This document shows, one piece after another, positions 1 through 5,504 of a stretch of DNA of 6,253 bases; the first letter of the stretch is position 1, and every line of letters starts with the position of its first letter. The stretch is from an uncultured Caryophanales bacterium. Its GTDB lineage: Bacteria; Bacillota_I; Bacilli_A; Acholeplasmatales; Anaeroplasmataceae. Under the pieces are notes generated by a model. The model was not told the DNA's origin and did no database searches. It saw only the letters and a program-made list of their open reading frames with translations. The stretch spans positions 1-6,253 of the forward strand of contig CAKZZJ010000071.1 in assembly GCA_937885165.1 (NCBI GenBank), written 5' to 3'. A program made the position numbers and the translations under genes.

Positions 1-2
1 AT

Positions 3-92
3 CAAATTACTTTGGACAATATTATTTTCTTAAATAAATATTTATTACATAGAAAAGAATTTTTAGATAGAATGTGGATAAGTAATGATTAA
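3..92 (+). CDS. possible 3' end of an upstream gene (partial, unidentified)
   Basis: One frame stays open from the window edge for 29 codons and ends in TAA at 90-92. Its tail contains FLNKYLLHRKEFLDRMW, a charged and aromatic mix that looks like protein. In sequence this AT-rich, 29 stop-free codons can arise by chance. A second frame ends at 35-37 with SNYFGQYYFLK, faintly like the K-x-x-YGQYL tail of glucose-1-phosphate thymidylyltransferase (RfbA), often the neighbour of rfbC. I cannot choose between these two frames. One of them is probably the end of the preceding polysaccharide gene. Confidence 0.25.
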   Translation, partial: QITLDNIIFLNKYLLHRKEFLDRMWISND

Positions 93-117
93 TTATATAA
101 TTAGCAAATAAACATGT

Positions 118-125
118 AGAGGTGA
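118..125 (+). promoter_or_regulatory. ribosome binding site of rfbC
   Basis: AGAGGTGA lies 8 bases before the ATG at 134. It overlaps the in-frame GTG at 122, which would extend the protein by four residues. This rules out the GTG as start and fixes the ATG at 134. Confidence 0.7.
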
Positions 126-133
126 CTTTATTT

Positions 134-697
134 ATGCCAAAAACCATAAACAATTTTACATTTGTAGAAACATCAATCAAAGATGTATATATAATTGAGC
201 CAAAAAAATATGGCGACAACCGTGGTTATTTTATGGAAACTTATAAAGAAAGTGACTTTAAAGAAGCTGGATTAGATTATATATTCATTCAAGATAATCA
301 ATCTAAATCTAAAAAAGGAGTTTTGCGTGGACTTCATTTTCAAAAAACATATCCACAAGCTAAGCTTGTAAGATGCATTGAAGGAGAAGTGTTTGATGTA
401 TGTGTAGACTTAAGAAAAGATAGCCCGACCTATGGCAAATGGGAAGGAATAATTCTTTCTGCTGAAAAGGGTAATCAATTCATGATACCTAGAGGATTTG
501 CTCATGGATTTGTTGTATTATCTGATACTGCTACATTTTGTTACAAATGTGATGAATTATATCACCCTGAAGATGAAGGTGGCATTATGTGGAATGATCC
601 TGAAGTAGGTATTAAATGGCCATATGATGGAGAAGTATTATTATCTGAAAAAGATAAGCTTCATCCAACATTAAAAGAAACAAATATTAAGTTTTAA
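134..697 (+). CDS. rfbC: dTDP-4-dehydrorhamnose 3,5-epimerase (RmlC/RfbC)
   Basis: This cytoplasmic enzyme epimerises C3 and C5 of dTDP-4-keto-6-deoxy-D-glucose, the third step to dTDP-L-rhamnose. The 187-residue protein has the usual family length and a single cupin barrel. Visible family marks are GDNRGYF (27-33), the catalytic-histidine motif GVLRGLHFQ (62-70, His68), Lys77 in the QAKLV strand, IPRGFAHGF (118-126), the FCYKC strand with Tyr137, and YHPEDEGGIMWND (143-155). Asp174 in SEKD fits the aspartate partner of the catalytic histidine, judging by spacing from His68 in known RmlC enzymes. The ATG at 134 was chosen over an in-frame GTG at 122 because the latter lies inside the Shine-Dalgarno site. 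The gene is 18 bases ahead of rfbB, which makes its substrate, so the two are surely co-transcribed. The product could feed another deoxysugar, since rfbD is not in view. Confidence 0.95.
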   Translation: MPKTINNFTFVETSIKDVYIIEPKKYGDNRGYFMETYKESDFKEAGLDYIFIQDNQSKSKKGVLRGLHFQKTYPQAKLVRCIEGEVFDVCVDLRKDSPTYGKWEGIILSAEKGNQFMIPRGFAHGFVVLSDTATFCYKCDELYHPEDEGGIMWNDPEVGIKWPYDGEVLLSEKDKLHPTLKETNIKF

Positions 698-715
698 AAA
701 GGCAGGAAAATATAA

Positions 716-1741
716 ATGAAAAAAACAATATTAGTAACAGGTGGAGCTGGTTTTATAGGTTCTAACTTTATATATTTATTATTAGATGAAAGACCTAAAT
801 GGAAAGTAGTATGTGTTGATTCATTAACATATGCTGCTAACTTTCATACATTAAATAAAGCATTAGAAAATCCTAATTTTGTTTTCTATAAAGGAGATAT
901 TAGAAATAGAGATGGAATATTTAAAATATTCGAGCAAGAAAAACCAGATATAGTAGTTAATTTTGCTGCTGAATCTCATGTTGATAGATCTATTGAAAAC
1001 CCAGGTATATTTTTAGAAACTAATATATTAGGTACTCAAGTAATGATGGATGCTTCAAGAAAATATGGAGTAGAACGATTCCATCAAGTAGGAACAGATG
1101 AAGTATATGGTGACCTACCTTTAGATAGACCTGATTTATTCTTCCATGAGGATACACCAATACATACATCAAGCCCATATTCCACATCAAAAGCCTCAGC
1201 TGATTTACTTGCTTTAGCTTACCATAGAACATATGGGCTACCTGTAACTATATCTAGATGTTCAAATAACTATGGCCCATATCAGTTCCCAGAAAAGCTA
1301 ATACCTTTAATGATTAATAATGCATCACATAATAAACCTTTACCAGTTTATGGAGAAGGTTTAAACGTAAGGGATTGGCTTTATGTGAAAGATCACTGTT
1401 ATGGAATACTAGCTGTCCTAGAAAAAGGAAAAGTAGGTGAAGTATATAATCTAGGTGGTCATAACGAAAAAGCTAATATTGAAATAGTAAAGATAATATT
1501 GAAAGAATTAAATAAACCTGAATCATTAATTACATATGTAACAGATAGAAAAGGTCATGATCAAAGATATGCAATAGATCCATCTAAAGCAATGAAAGAA
1601 TTAGGTTGGAAACCCACAACAATGTTTAAAGATGGTATTAAATTAACAATAGAATGGTATAAAAACCATATGGATTGGATGGATGAATGTACATCTGGTG
1701 ATTATCAAAAATATTATCAAGATATGTATGGTGATAGATAA
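716..1741 (+). CDS. rfbB: dTDP-glucose 4,6-dehydratase (RmlB/RfbB)
   Basis: This NAD+-dependent short-chain dehydrogenase of the extended class turns dTDP-glucose into dTDP-4-keto-6-deoxyglucose, the second step of the rhamnose pathway and the substrate of the RfbC encoded just upstream. It has 341 residues, normal for the family. The Rossmann motif is TGGAGFIGSN (8-17), with an acidic residue at the end of strand 2 in VDSLTYA (Asp35). The signature NFAAESHVDRSI is at 82-93. The dehydratase triad T-D-E (127-129, in GTDEVYGD) marks a true 4,6-dehydratase. The YxxxK pair is Tyr155/Lys159 in YSTSKASAD, followed by SNNYGPYQFPEKLIP and NVRDWLYVKDH, which bind the sugar nucleotide. A GGCAGGA ribosome binding site precedes the ATG. 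Codons are mostly A/T-ending and no lesion is seen. Glf starts 19 bases downstream in the same operon. Confidence 0.97.
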   Translation: MKKTILVTGGAGFIGSNFIYLLLDERPKWKVVCVDSLTYAANFHTLNKALENPNFVFYKGDIRNRDGIFKIFEQEKPDIVVNFAAESHVDRSIENPGIFLETNILGTQVMMDASRKYGVERFHQVGTDEVYGDLPLDRPDLFFHEDTPIHTSSPYSTSKASADLLALAYHRTYGLPVTISRCSNNYGPYQFPEKLIPLMINNASHNKPLPVYGEGLNVRDWLYVKDHCYGILAVLEKGKVGEVYNLGGHNEKANIEIVKIILKELNKPESLITYVTDRKGHDQRYAIDPSKAMKELGWKPTTMFKDGIKLTIEWYKNHMDWMDECTSGDYQKYYQDMYGDR

Positions 1742-1743
1742 AA

Positions 1744-1750
1744 AGGAGTG
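1744..1750 (+). promoter_or_regulatory. ribosome binding site of glf
   Basis: AGGAGTG, just after the rfbB stop, is about 10 bases before the ATG at 1761. The frame is open further upstream from an ATG at 1683, but that start lies inside rfbB with no such site. The FAD-binding motif also begins immediately after residue 1 of the 1761 start, as is usual for Glf. Confidence 0.7.
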
Positions 1751-1760
1751 TCAATCATAT

Positions 1761-2852
1761 ATGTATGATTACTTAATAGTTGGTGCTGGACTTTATGGTG
1801 CTACTTGTGCTTATGAACTTAATAAAAAAGGCTATAAATGCTTAGTAATTGATAAAAGAGACCATATTGCTGGTAATATTTATACAAAAGAAATTGAAGG
1901 TATAAATGTGCATGTATATGGGGCTCATATATTTCATACATCAAATAAAGAAATATGGGATTATATCAACCAATTTGCAGAATTCAATAATTTTATTAAT
2001 CAACCTGTTGCTAGATACAAAAATGAATTATATAATTTACCATTTAATATGAATACATTTACTAAATTATGGAATGATGTATTTACCCCAGATGATGCTA
2101 AAAATAAAATTGAAGAAGAAAAAAATAAATATCATATAGAAGACCCAAAAAATCTAGAAGAACAAGCTATCAATTTAGTTGGACCAACAATATATGAAAA
2201 ACTAATCAAGGGTTATACTGCAAAACAATGGGGTAGACCATGTACAGAACTTCCTTCCTTTATTATCAAAAGATTACCAGTAAGATTTACATTTGATAAT
2301 AATTATTTTAATGATAGATACCAAGGTATTCCTATTGGTGGTTATACTAAAATAATAGAAAAGATGTTATCTGGTATAGAAGTTAGATTAAATTATGATT
2401 ATAAATTACATAAAAATGAAATTAATGCTAATAATGTAATATATACAGGACCAATAGATGAATATTTTGATTATTGTTATGGGCCACTAGAATATCGTAA
2501 AGTAGAATTTAAAACTGAAATACTTGATTGTGATAATTATCAAGGTAATGCAGTTGTTAATTATACACAATATGAAATACCATATACTAGAATAATAGAA
2601 CATAAACATTTTGAATTTGGTAAGCAATCAAAAACAGTTATATCAAAAGAATATTCATCAACCTGGAAACCAGGTGATGAGCCATATTATCCACTTAATG
2701 ATAATAAGAATAATGATTTATATAATAAATATAAAGAATTAGCAGATAAAGAGAAAAACATATCATTTGGTGGTAGATTAGGCTTATATAAATATTATGA
2801 TATGGATGATACAATTGAAGTAGCATTAAATTATTTAAAAGATATTAAATAA
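1761..2852 (+). CDS. glf: UDP-galactopyranose mutase
   Basis: This cytoplasmic flavoenzyme interconverts UDP-galactopyranose and UDP-galactofuranose, the donor for Galf residues in capsule, O-antigen-like polymers or galactans. The 363-residue protein matches the usual bacterial length of 360-390. The FAD dinucleotide motif is VGAGLYGA (7-14), ending with Asp31 in VIDKRDHIAGN. HVYGAHIFHTS (51-61) lies near the flavin. YNLPFNMNTF (91-100) and GYTAKQWG (151-158) line the substrate pocket. Arg175 and Arg277 fall where the two diphosphate-binding arginines of characterised enzymes lie. DRYQGIPIGGYTK is at 185-197, and the C-terminal FAD motif GRLGLYKYYDMDD starts at 338. It is the last gene of the rfbC-rfbB-glf run and is closed by a terminator 10 bases on. 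The surface polymer therefore probably contains galactofuranose together with rhamnose or a related deoxysugar (inference). Confidence 0.96.
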   Translation: MYDYLIVGAGLYGATCAYELNKKGYKCLVIDKRDHIAGNIYTKEIEGINVHVYGAHIFHTSNKEIWDYINQFAEFNNFINQPVARYKNELYNLPFNMNTFTKLWNDVFTPDDAKNKIEEEKNKYHIEDPKNLEEQAINLVGPTIYEKLIKGYTAKQWGRPCTELPSFIIKRLPVRFTFDNNYFNDRYQGIPIGGYTKIIEKMLSGIEVRLNYDYKLHKNEINANNVIYTGPIDEYFDYCYGPLEYRKVEFKTEILDCDNYQGNAVVNYTQYEIPYTRIIEHKHFEFGKQSKTVISKEYSSTWKPGDEPYYPLNDNKNNDLYNKYKELADKEKNISFGGRLGLYKYYDMDDTIEVALNYLKDIK

Positions 2853-2861
2853 CTAACATTT

Positions 2862-2898
2862 AAAAGCAAATCCCTAAGCTCAAAGAGATTTGCTTTTT
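2862..2898 (+). terminator. Rho-independent terminator after glf
   Basis: An 11-bp perfect stem, AAAAGCAAATC (2862-2872) with GATTTGCTTTT (2887-2897), can extend by CT/AG past one mismatch, and a T run ends at 2898. It starts 10 bases after the glf stop and closes the polysaccharide operon. The A-tract on the 5' side means it could also work weakly on the other strand. Confidence 0.85.
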
Positions 2899-2997
2899 GG
2901 TAATGTCATATAAGTTATGTAAAGTGTTATATCTTCACATAGGTATAAATGATAAATTTCAATTGATTAAATTGAAGCCTTCATTATATTGTTCTTT

Positions 2998-3170
2998 GAC
3001 AAAAAAGATGAAACATATTTTGATATATGTTTCATCACCCGATAATGTATTACTTAATTCATAACGGTTTGATGGGATATAGATATAGCGAATAAATCAT
3101 GCATTAAGGCAGCTACTTTTCTTGAAGATGTAATTATGTGAATATTTAAACTTAGTGAAAAAAATTCCTT
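2998..3170 (-). pseudogene. decayed fragment of a DDE-type transposase
   Basis: Read on the - strand, one frame from 3170 to 3057 ends in SSRKVAALMHDLF then AISISHQTVMN and a stop. Shifting frame at about 3063 continues with LSNTLSGDETYIKI (3057-3016) and FIFFV to 2998. In DDE transposases of low-GC bacteria, a segment like SxRKxxxLxxDLFxxxISxxTVxNY precedes a GDETYIK motif whose Asp is the first catalytic residue, usually with several dozen residues between them. Here they are almost adjacent and out of frame, which indicates an internal deletion plus a frameshift. Nothing of the second catalytic Asp or the Glu remains. The family assignment rests on motif memory only, and I cannot name the IS family. 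No terminal inverted repeats or target duplication were seen. Confidence 0.45.
3001..3036 (-). terminator. perfect 12-bp hairpin followed by T6 on the - strand
   Basis: GATGAAACATAT (3007-3018) pairs exactly with ATATGTTTCATC (3025-3036) across a 6-base loop. The A6 run at 3001-3006 gives a U6 tail for - strand transcripts, the shape of a Rho-independent terminator for transcription running toward glf. No intact - strand gene lies upstream of it. One arm also encodes the DETY residues of the transposase remnant, so the palindrome may instead mark a rearrangement point. Confidence 0.5.
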
Positions 3171-3261
3171 TCATTTCATAAGAATATATATTTCGCCACT
3201 AATTGAAAATTGGATATTGAAACATAAAATACTAGACATAAATATATTAGAAATCAAAAAC

Positions 3262-3297
3262 TATACAAACGGGGCGAATCATTAAAATGCCCCAATT
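3262..3297 (+). repeat. operator-like direct repeat, copy 1 (upstream of -35)
   Basis: This 36-base element is TATACAAAC followed by a 23-base core GGGGC-N13-GCCCC and AATT. It matches copy 2 at 3340-3375 in 35 of 36 positions, the only change being C3270 against T3348. The core has 5-base inverted arms and is by far the most GC-rich sequence nearby. It lies 12 bases before the -35 box of the antitoxin promoter. Known AbiEi antitoxins repress their operon by binding two 23-bp inverted repeats in its promoter, so this is the likely upstream operator (inference). Confidence 0.75.
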
Positions 3298-3309
3298 ATA
3301 TATTACTAG

Positions 3310-3338
3310 TTGAATTATAATTTTGGAAATGGTATAAT
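3310..3338 (+). promoter_or_regulatory. sigma-70-type promoter of the toxin-antitoxin operon
   Basis: TTGAAT (-35, 3310-3315) and TATAAT (-10, 3333-3338) are 17 bases apart, with transcription expected to start near 3345. It is the best promoter match I found in the window and lies exactly between the two 36-bp repeats. Confidence 0.85.
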
Positions 3339-3339
3339 A

Positions 3340-3375
3340 TATACAAATGGGGCGAATCATTAAAATGCCCCAATT
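3340..3375 (+). repeat. operator-like direct repeat, copy 2 (at the transcription start)
   Basis: This copy begins two bases after the -10 box and spans the predicted start site. Its start is 78 bases from that of copy 1, and the 23-base core (3349-3371) is identical. Here the inverted arms are longer: AAATGGGGC against GCCCCAATT pair in 8 of 9 positions. A repressor bound here would block initiation. In the transcript the same bases can fold into a 5'-end hairpin ahead of the ribosome binding site at 3379. Confidence 0.75.
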
Positions 3376-3378
3376 GTT

Positions 3379-3384
3379 GAGAGG
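3379..3384 (+). promoter_or_regulatory. ribosome binding site of the antitoxin gene
   Basis: GAGAGG is 7 bases before the ATG at 3392. In-frame ATGs at 3347 and 3365 lie inside repeat copy 2, right at or just after the predicted transcript start and without such a site, so they are unlikely starts. Confidence 0.7.
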
Positions 3385-3391
3385 CTATTTT

Positions 3392-4162
3392 ATGAAGAAA
3401 GAGGAGTTGCAGGAAATAATAAATTATCTTACGAAAAAAACGAAAATAAGTGAAAATGAATTTAAATGTGAATTGTTAAAAAAATATCCTAACATAGAAA
3501 AAAACTATCGTTTTCTTTTATCTAATTTATATAGAAATAATATTATTTATAGATATGATACAGGAATATTAAAACCATGCAAGGATAAAAAAGACTTTAT
3601 ATTCACAATGCCTTTAGATAAAAATTTAAAGAGCTCTCTTGAAAGTATTGAACCATCAATTATTATTTCCACTTGGCAATTAGCAGATTTGAATAAGTAT
3701 ATGACTCTACAGTCCTTTTATAATATTGTTTTTATTGAAACGTATTCATATGCGATAGATATTGTTTTAAATAAACTATTAGAGATTGGTGAAAAAGTGG
3801 TTTTTGAAAAGGATTATAATACGTACATAAAATACAATAATTTTGGAACGCTTTACGTAATAAAAAGAATTAATGATGAAACACCAATTGTTAGACAAGA
3901 ACTTACGATAGTTGGGAAGGAAATTATGAATTCTTACATTGTTCCTCCTAAAATTGAAAAAATAATAGTGGATATAATTGTTGATGATTTATTTGAAGTA
4001 ATATTGGGAGATGAAACTTCTAAAATCTTAAGAGAATTGTTATACAATTATAAGATTAATATGGCTACTATTAAGAGATATGCGACAAAAAGACATAATT
4101 GGCCTAGAGTTAAATATGCAATTGAATCTATCGGTTTCAATATTGAAGAAGGAGAATTCTAA
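3392..4162 (+). CDS. AbiEi-like antitoxin / transcriptional autoregulator (type IV toxin-antitoxin)
   Basis: The 256-residue cytoplasmic protein has no signal peptide or membrane segment. The first 70 or so residues are helical and charged (KKEELQEIINYLTKK, then a basic stretch around EKNYRFLLSNLYRNNIIYRYDTG), consistent with a winged helix. Residues about 85-130 include PSIIISTWQLADLNKYM and FYNIVFIETYSYAIDIVLNKL, the pattern of the AbiEi-like proteins encoded directly before AbiEii-family nucleotidyltransferases. The C-terminus is basic (IKRYATKRHNWPRVKYAIE). In known AbiE systems this protein antagonises the toxin without binding it and represses the operon through its N-terminal domain. 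The assignment leans mainly on context: a one-base stop/start overlap with the AbiEii-type gene and paired operators. The sequence is not close to the classic AbiEi proteins I know, and it may belong to a DUF6577-like branch. The frame is intact. Confidence 0.75.
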   Translation: MKKEELQEIINYLTKKTKISENEFKCELLKKYPNIEKNYRFLLSNLYRNNIIYRYDTGILKPCKDKKDFIFTMPLDKNLKSSLESIEPSIIISTWQLADLNKYMTLQSFYNIVFIETYSYAIDIVLNKLLEIGEKVVFEKDYNTYIKYNNFGTLYVIKRINDETPIVRQELTIVGKEIMNSYIVPPKIEKIIVDIIVDDLFEVILGDETSKILRELLYNYKINMATIKRYATKRHNWPRVKYAIESIGFNIEEGEF

Positions 4163-5224
4163 TGGTTTTACAAAAATGTTTTTCAGATGAATTTATATCG
4201 CTAAAAGTTGGTAATAATGTTGAAAAAAAGAAAATATATGAGAAAGTTGTATATGCTTTTTATCTTTTAGAAAAAAGTAGCAAATCTTAAGGTTGAGTTT
4301 GTTTTTAAAGGCGGAACATCACTAATGCTATTATTAAAGACATTTAATAGATTCAGTATTGACATTGATTTATTGATGAAACCAAATTTGCAAGAAAAGA
4401 TATGCGAAGATGTTTATACATTTAAAGATAATCGTTTTTTTAAAATTGAAGAGGATAAAAGAAAGCCAATTGATATTATTAAAAGACACTTTAAGTTTTA
4501 TTATAAGTCTATATATAAATCAAATGATGATGTAGATAATCCTTATGTGTTACTTGATATCGTTTTTGATGAAATGGAGTATTTAAACGTAAAAAGATAT
4601 AAAATTAATAGCCACTTTGTTGAAACAAATGATCCATATTTAGAAGTAAGCATTCCAAGTATTGATGAAATGCTTGGTGATAAATTAACAGCATTCGCTC
4701 CAAAAACAATTGGAATCTTATATAAAAGACCTGGTCAATTTAGATCTAAGCATATTGAAATTATTAAACAATTATATGACATTGCTAAACTATATGATAA
4801 CTATACTAGTTTAGATAATGTAAAGCAAACATATATTAATGTTGCTAATGTTCAAATAAAAAATAGAAAGTTGAATATGAACTATCAAGATACTTTAATT
4901 GACTCTATTGAGGCTTGCAAACTTATAATCACTTAAAACAAAAAAGAAGTAGATAATGAAAATTATTCAATTATTAAAAAGGGGTATGAAGGTTTTAAGC
5001 ATTATACTGTTGGTGAATTTAGATTCCAGGATCTTATCACTAATTCAGTCAAAGCATATATTCTATCAGTATCACTTTTATATTCAGAGCATTTCGAAGA
5101 AATGGCAAAGCCAATTGATACTTTTATAGGTAGAGACTGGAAGTATATACGTCAAAATGTAGGGACTGAATTGTATGAAAAACTATTAAAAGCTTGCAAT
5201 ATTGAAAATTTAAACAAAAAATAA
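4162..5224 (+). pseudogene. AbiEii/AbiGii-type nucleotidyltransferase toxin, broken by a frameshift and a nonsense codon
   Basis: The start ATG (4162-4164) overlaps the antitoxin stop by one base and has AAGGAG 7 bases upstream. Frame 1 reads through YAFYLLEK, then stops at codon 43. Dropping one A from the A6 run at 4271-4276 joins it to VANLKVEFVFKGGTSL. The corrected protein has KGGTS at 49-53 and RFSIDID at 63-69, the AbiEii nucleotidyltransferase motifs with metal-binding Asp67 and Asp69. LLDIVFDE (Asp132 a likely third acidic residue) and LGDKLTAFAPKTIG (171-184) follow, then a helix ending in LYDIAKL. A TAA at 4934-4936 (codon 258) interrupts the same frame, which then runs 95 more codons (NKKEV to NLNKK) to the natural TAA at 5222. 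The whole is 353 residues, near family size. Such toxins transfer nucleotides, in some relatives to tRNA, and arrest growth. As read here, no full-length toxin is made. A late start at 4325 (203 residues) would lack the KGGTS motif. Confidence 0.85.
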
Positions 5225-5352
5225 ATATATTTCAAAAGACTACAAGAATTGAGAAACTAAATAATTATGAAAGGTATTAAAAGTTTAGAAAAAGAAATCA
5301 AGGAAAATTTAGAAAAGTTTAAAAATATAACTTAAATATAATTTTGAAATCA

Positions 5353-5376
5353 TTTCTTCCCTAATAAAGGAAGAAA
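5353..5376. repeat. 8-bp inverted repeat
   Basis: TTTCTTCC (5353-5360) pairs exactly with GGAAGAAA (5369-5376) around an 8-base loop. It lies 129 bases after the toxin frame ends. No T run follows on either strand, so it is not a typical terminator. It may be a weak stem ending the toxin-antitoxin transcript, or chance. Confidence 0.35.
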
Positions 5377-5408
5377 ACTATTGAAAGAAATAAGAAAATA
5401 AAAAAAGG

Positions 5409-5439
5409 GATAATTGAAATAACATTTGAATCAATTATC
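5409..5439. repeat. 9-bp inverted repeat ahead of glmS, with a T run on the - strand
   Basis: GATAATTGA (5409-5417) pairs with TCAATTATC (5431-5439) across 13 bases. The A run at 5400-5406 gives a CC-then-U7 tail to - strand transcripts. It could be an AU-rich - strand terminator, but no - strand gene lies beyond it. An operator or leader structure for glmS is equally possible. Confidence 0.35.
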
Positions 5440-5504
5440 TATCATATTTGCATCTATAGTAGTTTCATTTGCTTTATTTACTTTTTAAAAAAGAGGACTA
5501 GATT

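Larger units (their letters stand above)
2853..3346. other. gene-free stretch between glf and the toxin-antitoxin operon
   Basis: In order it holds the glf terminator, about 60 bases with nothing recognisable, a decayed transposase fragment on the - strand with a 12-bp hairpin inside it, about 90 AT-rich bases with no visible signal (3171-3261), and the repeat-promoter-repeat control region of the antitoxin gene. No intact gene of normal size is present on either strand. Confidence 0.7.
5225..5504. other. spacer between the toxin pseudogene and glmS
   Basis: There is no convincing gene here. A 22-codon ATG reading frame (5267-5335, MKGIKSLEKEIKENLEKF and four more residues) is lysine- and glutamate-rich, has no clear ribosome binding site and looks like chance or decay. 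A 20-codon hydrophobic stretch ending FASIVVSFALFTF at 5487 has no ATG. Two inverted repeats are listed separately. I saw no glmS ribozyme core: the whole spacer is AT-rich and lacks its GC-rich paired segments. The RBS of glmS is AGAGGA at 5492-5497. Confidence 0.6.

Noticed and set aside
22..219. 65-codon reading frame on the - strand over the start of rfbC
   Set aside because: It overlaps the well-supported rfbC start on the other strand. Its composition is that of the complement of AT-rich coding DNA and it shows no recognisable motif.
1020..1232. 70-codon reading frame on the - strand inside rfbB
   Set aside because: It lies wholly inside rfbB, including the codons of the catalytic TDE and YSTSK motifs, so it is a shadow frame.
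1683..1760. 26-codon N-terminal extension of glf starting inside rfbB
   Set aside because: It has no ribosome binding site, overlaps rfbB, and would place residues before the FAD motif that Glf proteins lack. The ATG at 1761 has a good site.
2996..3029. TTGACA at 2996-3001 as a + strand promoter
   Set aside because: No acceptable -10 box lies 16-18 bases on, and it runs into the hairpin. Nothing is encoded directly after it.
3185..3200. Possible third, inverted copy of the operator (TTCGCC at 3192-3197)
   Set aside because: Only six bases match the inverse of GGCGAA in the core. The rest does not align.
3262..3375. Start of a CRISPR array (two similar 36-bp repeats, 42-bp gap)
   Set aside because: There are only two copies, the gap holds a promoter, no cas genes are near, and the position fits an operator pair.
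3347..3391. 15-codon N-terminal extension of the antitoxin
   Set aside because: The ATG lies at the predicted transcript start inside operator copy 2, with no room for a ribosome binding site.
4325..4936. Stand-alone 203-residue toxin starting at 4325
   Set aside because: The KGGTS motif and the whole N-terminal helix lie upstream in the same frame, and no ribosome binding site precedes 4325. It is the middle piece of a broken gene.
5267..5335. 22-codon small gene
   Set aside because: It has no clear ribosome binding site and is low-complexity Lys/Glu/Asn. Its frame is the same as that of the toxin pseudogene, so it may be trailing debris.
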